The notes beneath the pieces are model-generated. The model was not told where the DNA came from and did no database searches. It saw only the letters and a program-made list of their open reading frames with translations. From contig JANQST010000429.1 of NCBI GenBank assembly GCA_028279155.1, positions 1 to 7,424 on the forward strand: a DNA stretch of 7,424 bases, read 5' to 3'. The DNA comes from Cyclobacteriaceae bacterium (GTDB lineage: Bacteria > Bacteroidota > Bacteroidia > Cytophagales > Cyclobacteriaceae). Below, piece by piece: positions 1-6,607 of the stretch; position 1 is the stretch's first letter; every line of letters starts with the position of its first letter. A program made the translations under genes and the position numbers.

Positions 1-800
1 TCGGTTACCTCAATGTATTCCAAACTGTTGTAGTTGAGGAATATTACTCCATTCGAAAAGGTAGAACATGAAATTAACGAATCATTTATCCATTTAGCCT
101 CTTCAATCTCATATCCATTGTCCTCAATTAGTTTGTTATGCGCGATACTTATAGCGCGATCTTGCCAGGCGTAAATCTGTCCGTCGAAATCAACTAGTAA
201 TGGAGGTCGACCTTCACGGTGATTAGTAGATGAAACCTGAATTTTCATCTCATGGCCGTGCAGAGAATCCTCGATAACTTTAAATGATTGATCCTGGGTA
301 TTGATGAAAAGTTCATTTTCAATTTGAAATAGATTTACAAAATCTCCGCTTTTTAAAAGTACTTCACCTGTCGTCAGATTATATATACCCAGGTTTTGAT
401 TTCCCAGGTAGTATACATAATCACCGAAACTTTTGGTTTGAAAGAAAAGGTCGTTAATGGTATCGTTCTCAAGTAAGTTGTGATAGGTGATTTCATTTTC
501 TTTGAAATCAATTTTTCCAAAGGAACCAATGCTACCGACATAGATGGTGTTAGTAAGATCAGTATCGATCGAAAGAGCCGCCGATGGGGTTTGAAAGTAA
601 TCCCATGTATCACCATCATAAGCTAATACACCTGCTCTGTTGGCGAGACAAATGAGTCCGTTTTTATCGCTAATTATTTCAAAATTAGTATTGTCAATAT
701 TGGGTTGAGAAGGAAAATGATGAGTGAGTAGAAAATCGCCTTTTTGAGCGTATACAAGATTTACAAAGACTAAGCTTAGTAGGATTAATAATTTTTTCAT
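1..800 (-). CDS. Exported two-component-type propeller sensor protein, N-terminal part (C-terminus outside window)
   Basis: The frame is open from the ATG at 800 to the left edge, giving 266 residues with no stop. Residues 1-18 form a clear signal peptide (Lys-Lys, a Leu/Val-rich core, then Val-Tyr-Ala before Gln19), so the visible part should be periplasmic. What follows resembles the beta-propeller ligand-sensing region of Bacteroidota two-component/Y_Y_Y proteins: NGLICLANRAGVLAYDGDTW at about 47-66 and IYVGSIGSFGKIDF at 86-99 match the repeated blade pattern 'Gliyfan..Gll.fdG..W' and 'iyvGg.geFGyi'. Later blades are weaker (around 127-141, 208-218). Such proteins usually continue into more blades, a triple-Tyr domain, a membrane helix and a LuxR-type, LytTR or histidine-kinase output, none of which is in view, so the output is unknown. 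The start lies 22 bases after the protease stop, with no terminator between, so co-transcription is plausible. The signal peptide supports this start. Family assignment is by pattern only. Confidence 0.82.
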   Translation of the reverse strand, partial: MKKLLILLSLVFVNLVYAQKGDFLLTHHFPSQPNIDNTNFEIISDKNGLICLANRAGVLAYDGDTWDYFQTPSAALSIDTDLTNTIYVGSIGSFGKIDFKENEITYHNLLENDTINDLFFQTKSFGDYVYYLGNQNLGIYNLTTGEVLLKSGDFVNLFQIENELFINTQDQSFKVIEDSLHGHEMKIQVSSTNHREGRPPLLVDFDGQIYAWQDRAISIAHNKLIEDNGYEIEEAKWINDSLISCSTFSNGVIFLNYNSLEYIEVT

Positions 801-822
801 ATTTCGCCAGTTCCGCAGAAGT
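801..822 (-). other. 22-base junction between protease and sensor genes
   Basis: On the minus strand it reads ACTTCTGCGGAACTGGCGAAAT before the sensor ATG. It contains no inverted repeat with a T-run, so no intrinsic terminator, and no Shine-Dalgarno core at normal spacing. Read-through from the protease gene into the sensor gene is therefore expected. Confidence 0.5.
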
Positions 823-3800
823 CTACTTCATGATTAGCTTTTTGCTAAAGACTCCTTCGTTCGTTTTTACTTTTAATAGATATATCCCAGAAGTAAGCTG
901 GCTAATGTCGATGGTGCTATCTATTTCGTTAATCTCAAAGATATAATTTCCTGCCATATCCCAAATGGTAACAGTCTCAATTTTAATTGATGATGTAAAC
1001 GTGATCGCGCCTTCAGATGGGTTTGGATAAATATCAACCAGTGAAGAATCATCAAGGCCGAGTGGGGGAACAAGATCTAGTTGAATTGTGTCACTGTGTC
1101 CACAACCATTTTCATTGACTATTTCAACAACTATTTCATACATATCCTCATCGAGGACAAAAACAGGATCAGAATTGTTTGCCGACTGGACTCCATCTAT
1201 GTACCATTTATATTGGATAATGCCATCAACCGGATCTGTCGCTAGAGTTACCTTTTGTTTATCACCAATCTTTTCAGAATTGCTGACAATTTCCAATTCA
1301 AATTCTTCAAAGGAAATGTTCACTTCGCGCGGGTCGCTGGGCAAACCATCATCAAGACCCACAACGAAAACCTTCATGTTTTCTGTGACCAACAATTCAG
1401 TTCCCTTTTTAATAAGATTGGTAAGTTCTGCATCAGAGTAGAAACCAAATATTTCTCCATTTTGTGGTTTGAGTAGGGGATCATCATTCTTGCAAAAGTT
1501 TACATCCTGTTGGCTAGGGATACTTGAACTGCTAAAAACAAAAATCTTTTCCTCGCTAACTGAGCAGTCGTTGGAGTTGGTTTGATCCAATCGAATGGTA
1601 ACTTCAAGGTTTGCAGAATCGATTACGATTTGATTTTCGCTTCCCATAGTTGCATCATTAACAAACCACTCGATGTTTTCAGCATTCTCAGGAGCTATTA
1701 CAAGAATTTGGTGAGCAGTAGAATTGGTATCAATTTCAATGGTGAAATCGGTTGAGATTTCTTCTACAGCAATTTCGACAGGGTTTCTAAGACTTTCGAA
1801 TTGACCGTAAACTCCACTTACATAGAGTGTCTCATCTTCAAAAAATGGACCCACAGATAAATCAGTGCCCTGGTACAAGTGATTCTCACTTTCATTGGTG
1901 TCAAAAACTCGTAGAAAATCTGCCGAAGGATCTGAGAGTGTAATGAAATCTCCAGGACAGATAGTAAATGAATTGAAAACAGGACTTGCAGGACGATCTG
2001 CAACAACTAGCGTTTTGATTGCACTATCCGTACATCCAGATTCATTGACGATGGATAGTGAAATTTCATATTCTCCTGTTTGGGTGAAGGAAAGCGATGG
2101 ATTTTCAAGAGAAGAGGTTGTCCCTTGATCAAAATCCCAACTCCAACTTGTGGCGAGAAAACTTTGGTCTGTGAAAGAAACAACATTGGTTTCATGATCT
2201 AAATACAACGTGTCTGGTTCTATTGAGAAATCGGCAACTTCTTCGATGAGTTTTACGGGTATTTGAAAAATGTCTGTAGCATATGTTCCGTCCAAATTCT
2301 GAACATAGAACGCTGTGTCATTAACAATTGAGCCGGTGCTGAAAGTGGTACCTTCTTGTAGAAGAATTGTTCCTTCTGGATCCTCAAAAAACCGATACGT
2401 ATCGCCAGCTGCCGGATCAATGCTCACGTCACTATCGCAGCTAAACACGGATCCCAATATGCGCGGATTTGCAAGGACTTCATCTAGTTTTTCCTCTGCA
2501 TTGGTTAGTTCTGTTTCAAGATCAGCTCTGGAGGATGCTGCTGCTATTATGACCGTAAAGTATTCACTCTCAAATGCATCAATATGATCTATGGTCATTC
2601 CATTGAGCATGGCCACATCATTTCCATCCCCAAGATCACCGGCTGTAGCTAATAGTTGGTTCTTTAGAAAGTCATACTTGTTTGCATCACTAAAATCTGT
2701 CTCGACATCAAAATCATTTCCATTTTGATTATCAACATCAAGCGCGGAATATCCAATTGTTCCATTGGCAATTATTTTGGTAGCCGCAAACTCGGTTTCG
2801 TTCATGTTGCTTGTGAACATGTAGTCATTGACCCCATCGTAAGCAGCTCTGTTTTTTGTTAAATCATCAAGATCAAAATCAGCAAAAAAACCAATGGTAA
2901 CATCACTGTGAGGAGTTGCTGAATTATTTATAACCCTATAGCGAAGTATTAGGTAGTCTGTCCCAGTCCAGGCATAGCTAGATTGTTCTATGATCAGGTT
3001 GTTGACAGGATCTTCAAATTCTGAATAGCCAAATTGATCGGCTGCCGGATGATCGAATAATTTGTAGTTGGTAACTGAGTTAAAATCCTGGGCTCTATGT
3101 TCAAGCGGATAGTTAGTTAGAAAATTATCTGTCACGGTCGATTCTGAATCAGCCGTCATTATACCTGCATATTGCAAAACGGTACTTTCGTTAAATGATG
3201 CACCGATTCCCTGATGAAAGAATTCGTCACCGTATCCGAGATTCCCATTTCCTGCGATGGTCATTTTTAAGTTTGATCCGAAATCGAAATGATCTGCAGA
3301 GGTTTTGAGCTGGATGAATTGAAAGTCTGCATAAGCACCATCCATATAATCCAACCGTACAAATACTGGCGTTTCAGGGGCCAGGTCTTCGTTTAGCACA
3401 ATTGAAAATGAAACCTCACCTTCCTCAAGTGTATTCAAACTGGACTGAGAATCAGTCCCCTCGATTACGGTAAAATCTCCTTCAGGAGAAGATATGGTGA
3501 CTTGTGTTTCGTCAATGGAAGAGAGATAATTCGTCAATCCAGTAGTTAGAAATACAGAATCACCATAGAATAAATTGTTGCTGTATGGTGTTTGAGCATT
3601 GAAACTTGTAACTCGTACCGATTTGAGATCATCTTGAGAAACGGCGGTAAAAGCATTTAACCTTCCAAAACCAAGCTTCCCGTCAAAAGTAGAATTAGTT
3701 CCAATTCCATAAATATCATCTGAACTCACTCGTACTTTCTCCATTACTTGCAGTGCATTCAGGTCAGGAAAGGCATCTCTTACAAGAGCGGCAGCTCCAG

Positions 3801-4908
3801 CCACAAGTGGGGATGCGAATGAGGTACCTGACTGTGTCCCATATGCGTCGTTGTTGACTGTGGAATAAAGTGATACACCCGGAGCAGCTAAGTCCACTAA
3901 ATAGTTGAAGGTCGAAGTAGAAAACTTATTATCATTGTCGTCAACTGCAGCAACAGAAAGTACATTATTGTAGCTTGCTGGATAAAACAAAGCTTCCGGA
4001 TTTGCTTTGGCACCATCGTTACCAGCGGAAACAGCTACTACCACATCTTTTTCAAGTACCGCATAATTAAGAATGTCTTGTTCTGATTGTAAAGGCTCCC
4101 TGACAGAACCCCATGAGAGATTGAGAACCTGCATTCCCATGTTCGCAGCATAAATAATTGCATCAAAGAGATTTATAGAGATTGTACCTGAGGTGGTGAA
4201 TCCCTTGAGTGCGGCTATTTTTGAATTGAAACCGATACTTGACATTCCAATCGCATTGTCGGTAGTGGCACCTGCCACACCCGCCACCCTGGTTCCATGT
4301 GGATTACCATCCGCATTAGGATCATTGTCACCATCAGCAAAGTCATAACCCTGGTAGTCATCGATATACCCATTATTATCATTATCTATTCCATCGATAG
4401 GATCAGCTTCATTAATCCATATATTGGATGAAAGATCTTCGTGATCAATGTCAACCCCGGTATCGATAATGCCTATTATGATGTCGTCATCGCCCCGGGT
4501 AATGTCCCAGGCATCATATGCGCTTATTTGATCAAGGTAGCTTTGATCAGATCCATTAGCCGGATCGGAAGGAGTATAAAGCGGTTGATAAGATAAAATT
4601 GGTTCTGCATAAACTACATTTTGATTTTTCAGCAATTGATTGATTAGCTGAACTGGATCTTGTCCTTGATCAACTTTTATTTTACAAACTCCATCCAGGA
4701 TTGATGACTGTCCGGGGCTTGTTTTATGAAGCAATCTAACTTCGTTTGGAAGGTTTTCGAAATCAGAGCCATCTCCTTTTATTTTTACTATGATCCACTC
4801 TGAATTGATTTCTTCTTCCGAAATCCCATTGGGAAGTTGGTATCTTCTCTGAGAATGTGAAGAAAGAATAAGAAGAACTAATATCAAATGCGTGAGAACT
4901 GCTCTCAT
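823..4908 (-). CDS. Secreted subtilisin-like serine protease (S8) with Ig/PKD-like repeats and T9SS C-terminal sorting domain
   Basis: A 1361-residue endopeptidase predicted to pass the inner membrane via Sec and the outer membrane via T9SS. Order of parts: signal peptide at ~1-20 (Leu/Ile-rich core ending SSHSQ); propeptide at ~35-105 resembling S8 N-terminal inhibitor regions; catalytic domain at ~120-425; middle region at ~430-815 with no family I can name; three Ig-like plus PKD-like units at ~815-1280; sorting domain at ~1283-1361. The catalytic triad is complete: Asp149 in IIDTGVD, His204 in NPHGTRVAG, Ser363 in GTSFASP, with oxyanion Asn297 in SAGNDG. Between Asp and His lies an Asp/Asn-rich insert (172-200), probably calcium binding. 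An active enzyme is expected. The ATG at 4908 is chosen because it begins the signal peptide; no in-frame ATG, GTG or TTG is seen in the bases just upstream. It starts 11 bases after the dehydrogenase stop. Substrate is unknown; nutrient proteolysis or processing of surface proteins are both possible. Confidence 0.96.
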   Translation of the reverse strand: MRAVLTHLILVLLILSSHSQRRYQLPNGISEEEINSEWIIVKIKGDGSDFENLPNEVRLLHKTSPGQSSILDGVCKIKVDQGQDPVQLINQLLKNQNVVYAEPILSYQPLYTPSDPANGSDQSYLDQISAYDAWDITRGDDDIIIGIIDTGVDIDHEDLSSNIWINEADPIDGIDNDNNGYIDDYQGYDFADGDNDPNADGNPHGTRVAGVAGATTDNAIGMSSIGFNSKIAALKGFTTSGTISINLFDAIIYAANMGMQVLNLSWGSVREPLQSEQDILNYAVLEKDVVVAVSAGNDGAKANPEALFYPASYNNVLSVAAVDDNDNKFSTSTFNYLVDLAAPGVSLYSTVNNDAYGTQSGTSFASPLVAGAAALVRDAFPDLNALQVMEKVRVSSDDIYGIGTNSTFDGKLGFGRLNAFTAVSQDDLKSVRVTSFNAQTPYSNNLFYGDSVFLTTGLTNYLSSIDETQVTISSPEGDFTVIEGTDSQSSLNTLEEGEVSFSIVLNEDLAPETPVFVRLDYMDGAYADFQFIQLKTSADHFDFGSNLKMTIAGNGNLGYGDEFFHQGIGASFNESTVLQYAGIMTADSESTVTDNFLTNYPLEHRAQDFNSVTNYKLFDHPAADQFGYSEFEDPVNNLIIEQSSYAWTGTDYLILRYRVINNSATPHSDVTIGFFADFDLDDLTKNRAAYDGVNDYMFTSNMNETEFAATKIIANGTIGYSALDVDNQNGNDFDVETDFSDANKYDFLKNQLLATAGDLGDGNDVAMLNGMTIDHIDAFESEYFTVIIAAASSRADLETELTNAEEKLDEVLANPRILGSVFSCDSDVSIDPAAGDTYRFFEDPEGTILLQEGTTFSTGSIVNDTAFYVQNLDGTYATDIFQIPVKLIEEVADFSIEPDTLYLDHETNVVSFTDQSFLATSWSWDFDQGTTSSLENPSLSFTQTGEYEISLSIVNESGCTDSAIKTLVVADRPASPVFNSFTICPGDFITLSDPSADFLRVFDTNESENHLYQGTDLSVGPFFEDETLYVSGVYGQFESLRNPVEIAVEEISTDFTIEIDTNSTAHQILVIAPENAENIEWFVNDATMGSENQIVIDSANLEVTIRLDQTNSNDCSVSEEKIFVFSSSSIPSQQDVNFCKNDDPLLKPQNGEIFGFYSDAELTNLIKKGTELLVTENMKVFVVGLDDGLPSDPREVNISFEEFELEIVSNSEKIGDKQKVTLATDPVDGIIQYKWYIDGVQSANNSDPVFVLDEDMYEIVVEIVNENGCGHSDTIQLDLVPPLGLDDSSLVDIYPNPSEGAITFTSSIKIETVTIWDMAGNYIFEINEIDSTIDISQLTSGIYLLKVKTNEGVFSKKLIMK
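826..1062 (-). other. Type IX secretion C-terminal sorting domain of the S8 protease (type A, Por-type)
   Basis: Residues ~1283-1361 of the protease follow the type A T9SS tail pattern closely: VDIYPNPSEG (1291-1300), a middle strand VTIWDMAGNYI (1313-1323), then IDISQLTSGIYLLKVKT (1333-1349), ending in Lys-Lys-Leu-Ile-Met-Lys. In known T9SS substrates this domain directs passage through the outer membrane and is cleaved, with the mature protein released or attached to surface lipopolysaccharide. No T9SS machinery genes are present in this window, so the secretion system is inferred to be encoded elsewhere in the genome. Confidence 0.95.
1069..2466 (-). repeat. Three diverged Ig-like + PKD-like units within the S8 protease
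   Basis: Residues ~815-1280 divide into three units of about 150-160 residues (approximately 815-970, 971-1128, 1129-1280). Each begins with a Cys-containing segment (VFSCDSD, FTICPGD, VNFCKND), then an Ig-like half with a 'yrfy-d ... ll-Gt-l ... lYv ... dG' pattern resembling CHU_C-associated Ig-like domains. A PKD-like half follows, starting near DFSIEPDT (893-900), DFTIEIDT (1054-1061) and ELEIVSNS (1204-1211). Each unit closes with a second Cys (ESGCTDS, SNDCSVS, ENGCGHS). The cysteines are 824/959, 984/1115 and 1139/1269, spaced 135, 131 and 130 residues. The first PKD half is the most canonical (SWSWDFDQG at 921-929, then a TGEYEISLSIVNESGC run). The DNA is not visibly repeated, so the duplication is old. 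Confidence 0.78.
4357..4395 (-). other. EF-hand-like Asp/Asn loop in the protease catalytic domain
   Basis: Residues 172-184 read DGIDNDNNGYIDD, which places Asp175, Asp177, Asn179, the backbone at Tyr181 and Asp183/Asp184 in a DxDxNGxID spacing like calcium-binding loops. It lies between catalytic Asp149 and His204 and is followed by a second acidic stretch (DFADGDNDPNADG, 189-201). Comparable acidic inserts are frequent in Bacteroidota S8 proteases. Calcium binding is inferred from spacing only. Confidence 0.6.
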
Positions 4909-4919
4909 CCTCTTGAATC
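4909..4919 (-). other. 11-base junction between dehydrogenase and protease genes
   Basis: On the minus strand the junction reads GATTCAAGAGG and is followed at once by the protease ATG. The AGAGG purine run resembles a Shine-Dalgarno core but has no spacer, so its role is uncertain. There is no room for a promoter or terminator here; a separate promoter for the protease would have to lie inside the dehydrogenase coding sequence, where I found no clear Bacteroidota-type -7/-33 pair. Confidence 0.5.
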
Positions 4920-5720
4920 TTACGTAACGCTCAATTTTCTAATGGCAATGGATGCGGCTTTTGGCCAGAATCGTTTTAAATATATTCCTAATTTTTCCCT
5001 GGCTCCAGCAATATACGCCTCTTGTTTGTTTGATTCGATGGCTTTTACGATCAATCGGGCGCATTTATCGGCGGACATACCTTTATCTTGTGCAGCGTCC
5101 ATTTTGTTTTGAGGATTTCCGTCTCCCATCAATGCATTATATGAAATATTGGTTTTGATGTACCCAGGTAAAATCAGCGTTACTTTTATGTTGTCTTTAT
5201 GATGTTCGGCCCTCAGTACATCATAAAACCCATGAAGAGCATGTTTAGAAGCACCGTAAGCTGAACGGAAAGGTGTATTCAACACACCGACGATGCTAGT
5301 AATCGTCACATGATGCCCGCACTTTCTTTCGATCATTTGAGGAAGAAGAAATTTAGAAAGTGCAATCGTTCCGAAATAGTTGATCTCCATTAGTCGTCTA
5401 TCTACTTCTGGAGATGTGTTGATAATCTGGTCCCGTTGACTTATTCCTGCATTGTTGATCAAAATATCTATTGAACCAAAAAGAGCTTGTGCTTCTTCTG
5501 CTTTTTGTTTGAGCATTGAATTTTCTTCAAGATCAAGCGGAAGTATCTTGATGTCGGCCAAACCATTCGAACAAGCTTTTTGTACCCTTTCTAATTCTTC
5601 TTTGCGCCTGGCCGAAAGTATTAGCTTTAACTTTTTTTGTGAGAGATTTAGAGCTAGTGCTTCACCAATACCGGAAGACGCTCCTGTAAGCCAAATGACC
5701 TTATCGGCAACCTTGGTCAT
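4920..5720 (-). CDS. Short-chain dehydrogenase/reductase, DHRS7-like
   Basis: A 266-residue classical SDR, normal length for the family, that should carry out NAD(P)(H)-dependent oxidation or reduction of a hydroxyl or carbonyl group. It has the cofactor motif TGASSGIG (12-19), Arg38-Arg39 after the second strand (which favours NADPH), Asp63 in LDL, NNAG at 89-92, and the full catalytic set Asn114, Ser142, Tyr155 and Lys159 (the last two in SAYGASKHALHG). PG at 185-186 is followed by YIKTNISYNAL, a segment that, with MDAAQDKGMS further on, resembles the DHRS7/DHRS7B subgroup, where lipid or steroid-like substrates are typical. The substrate here cannot be read from sequence. There is no signal peptide, so it is cytoplasmic; the basic, aromatic C-terminus (YLKRFWPKAAS) might touch membrane. 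Its ATG overlaps the upstream membrane-protein stop (ATGA), preceded directly by AAAGGA, which suggests translational coupling. Confidence 0.93.
   Translation of the reverse strand: MTKVADKVIWLTGASSGIGEALALNLSQKKLKLILSARRKEELERVQKACSNGLADIKILPLDLEENSMLKQKAEEAQALFGSIDILINNAGISQRDQIINTSPEVDRRLMEINYFGTIALSKFLLPQMIERKCGHHVTITSIVGVLNTPFRSAYGASKHALHGFYDVLRAEHHKDNIKVTLILPGYIKTNISYNALMGDGNPQNKMDAAQDKGMSADKCARLIVKAIESNKQEAYIAGAREKLGIYLKRFWPKAASIAIRKLSVT
5717..5720 (-). other. ATGA stop/start overlap, membrane protein to dehydrogenase
   Basis: On the minus strand the ATG of the dehydrogenase (5718-5720) overlaps the TGA of the membrane-protein gene (5717-5719). A purine-rich AAAGGA directly abuts the ATG, too close for a standard ribosome binding site, so coupled translation is favoured. 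Confidence 0.85.
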
Positions 5721-6103
5721 TCCTTTTGCTTATTGTCTTCTATAAATACATAAATGGTGTAGGCTCCTATTGCTGTACCAATTGGAAAGCTGAAGATCGA
5801 AAGACATCCTGCAATCATCAAAAAAATCATTCCCCACTTTTTACCTTGCAGTGTAGCTATTCCACCGATAATTGAGGGTAAAGCCGCAAACACAAATAGA
5901 AAAAACAAGATTGATTTTACTACAGTACCAACAAGCGGAAGGATCCACCTGGCCTCTCGGCCTTCTTCCTCAATAATGGCTGTTTCGATAAACGGAAAGA
6001 ACGCGGTAAATAGACCAGCTATAATCAGAAAAATAACGGTATAGAGAGCTCCATAACAAATATGGATGATGCTAAGTGTCTTTTTGTGAGAATATAAATC
6101 CAT
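5717..6103 (-). CDS. Small multi-pass membrane protein of unknown function
   Basis: A 128-residue hydrophobic protein I cannot assign to a named family. It shows three to four likely membrane segments: ~12-38 (long, Ile/Phe-rich), ~53-75, ~90-106 and ~107-120, joined by an acidic loop (EEEGREAR, 45-52) and a short basic loop (QGKKWG, 86-91). The ends are hydrophilic (MDLYSHKK at the start, EDNKQKE at the end). The segment LPSIIGGIATLQGKKW and the run FPIGTAIGAYTIYVF near the C-terminus resemble a recurring type of small Bacteroidota inner-membrane protein. No catalytic or metal-binding motif is apparent. It begins 3 bases after the folA stop and its stop overlaps the dehydrogenase start, so it belongs to the same transcript. 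A partner role for the neighbouring dehydrogenase is possible but unsupported beyond position. Confidence 0.85.
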   Translation of the reverse strand: MDLYSHKKTLSIIHICYGALYTVIFLIIAGLFTAFFPFIETAIIEEEGREARWILPLVGTVVKSILFFLFVFAALPSIIGGIATLQGKKWGMIFLMIAGCLSIFSFPIGTAIGAYTIYVFIEDNKQKE

Positions 6104-6106
6104 GGC

Positions 6107-6607
6107 TTACTTCTTTTTATACACAACAAAATCAAAGGAATACGCATGTCGATCATCTGTACCGTGATGCTCTCTTGAGATTTCCTGCCACTGTTCCTTA
6201 TCAAAGTCCGGGAAAGTGGTCTGACCTTGAAATGCACCATTAATTTCGGTTAAATAAATTTTTTCCGCAAGCGTCAGTCCCATTCGATAGATCTCACCAC
6301 CACCTATTATGAAAGCTTCTTTTTCTCCCATTTCGCTTGCTTTGGTGAGTGCATCCTCTAAAGATTTAAAGATGGTGGCACCCTCAGCAGAGTAGTTTTC
6401 CTGACGAGTGATCACAAAATTGGGCCGATCGGGGAGTGGTTGAAATTTTGGAGGTAGGGACTCCCAGTTTTTTCTACCCATGATCACATGGTGATGTCGA
6501 GTGGTATCCTTGAAAAATCTAAAATCATCAGGTAAGTGCCAGGGGATATCATTGTCTTTTCCAATTACGCGGTTACTGCCCATCGCAGCTATCATTGATA
6601 TGATCAT
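6107..6607 (-). CDS. folA: Dihydrofolate reductase
   Basis: This 166-residue protein reduces 7,8-dihydrofolate to tetrahydrofolate with NADPH in the cytoplasm, restoring the cofactor used for thymidylate, purine, methionine and formyl-methionine synthesis; it is the trimethoprim target. The family landmarks are in order: MIISMIAAMGSNRVIGKDND at the start, IPWHLPDDFRFFK at 21-33 with the catalytic acid Asp28 (equivalent to E. coli Asp27), VIMGRKNWESLP at 41-52 for cofactor binding, Arg61 (equivalent to Arg57, which holds the folate glutamate), IIGGGEIY at 100-107, and YLTEI at 118-122. Length is normal and no key residue is missing. The ATG at 6607 overlaps the fmt stop (ATGA), so translation is probably coupled to fmt; no Shine-Dalgarno motif is visible, as is usual in this phylum. 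The membrane-protein gene follows after 3 bases. Confidence 0.98.
   Translation of the reverse strand: MIISMIAAMGSNRVIGKDNDIPWHLPDDFRFFKDTTRHHHVIMGRKNWESLPPKFQPLPDRPNFVITRQENYSAEGATIFKSLEDALTKASEMGEKEAFIIGGGEIYRMGLTLAEKIYLTEINGAFQGQTTFPDFDKEQWQEISREHHGTDDRHAYSFDFVVYKKK
6604..6607 (-). other. ATGA stop/start overlap, fmt to folA
   Basis: On the minus strand the ATG of folA (6605-6607) and the TGA of fmt (6604-6606) share two bases. With no Shine-Dalgarno sequence upstream of this ATG, reinitiation by ribosomes finishing fmt is the likeliest way folA is translated from this transcript. Confidence 0.85.

Noticed and set aside
374..619. An 81-codon minus-strand open frame starting with ATG
   Set aside because: It lies within the propeller sensor gene (1-800) in another frame; the sensor frame is open throughout, has a signal peptide and family motifs, whereas this frame has no recognisable features.
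801..822. Possible terminator or promoter between the protease and sensor genes
   Set aside because: The 22-base gap has no stem-loop with a T-run and is too short for a promoter.
1088..1476. Two overlapping plus-strand open frames (1088-1441 and 1255-1476)
   Set aside because: Both are antisense to the third Ig/PKD unit of the protease gene and encode low-complexity, Ser/Phe-rich text typical of shadow frames.
1818..2195. Short minus-strand open frames (1818-2006, 2007-2195) and a plus-strand one (1895-2128)
   Set aside because: Alternative frames inside the uninterrupted 1361-codon protease; no sign of a frameshift that would join them to it.
2315..2587. A 90-codon plus-strand open frame
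   Set aside because: Antisense to the protease coding sequence; Ser-rich composition mirrors the Glu/Asp/Leu codons of the true gene and no domain is visible.
4888..5158. Plus-strand open frames spanning the protease/dehydrogenase junction
   Set aside because: They run antisense across two well-supported genes, have no motif and no upstream signal; a convergent small gene or antisense RNA cannot be supported.
6025..6240. A 71-codon minus-strand open frame over the folA/membrane-protein junction
   Set aside because: Overlaps the end of folA and the start of the membrane-protein gene in a third frame; both of those are intact and closely spaced.
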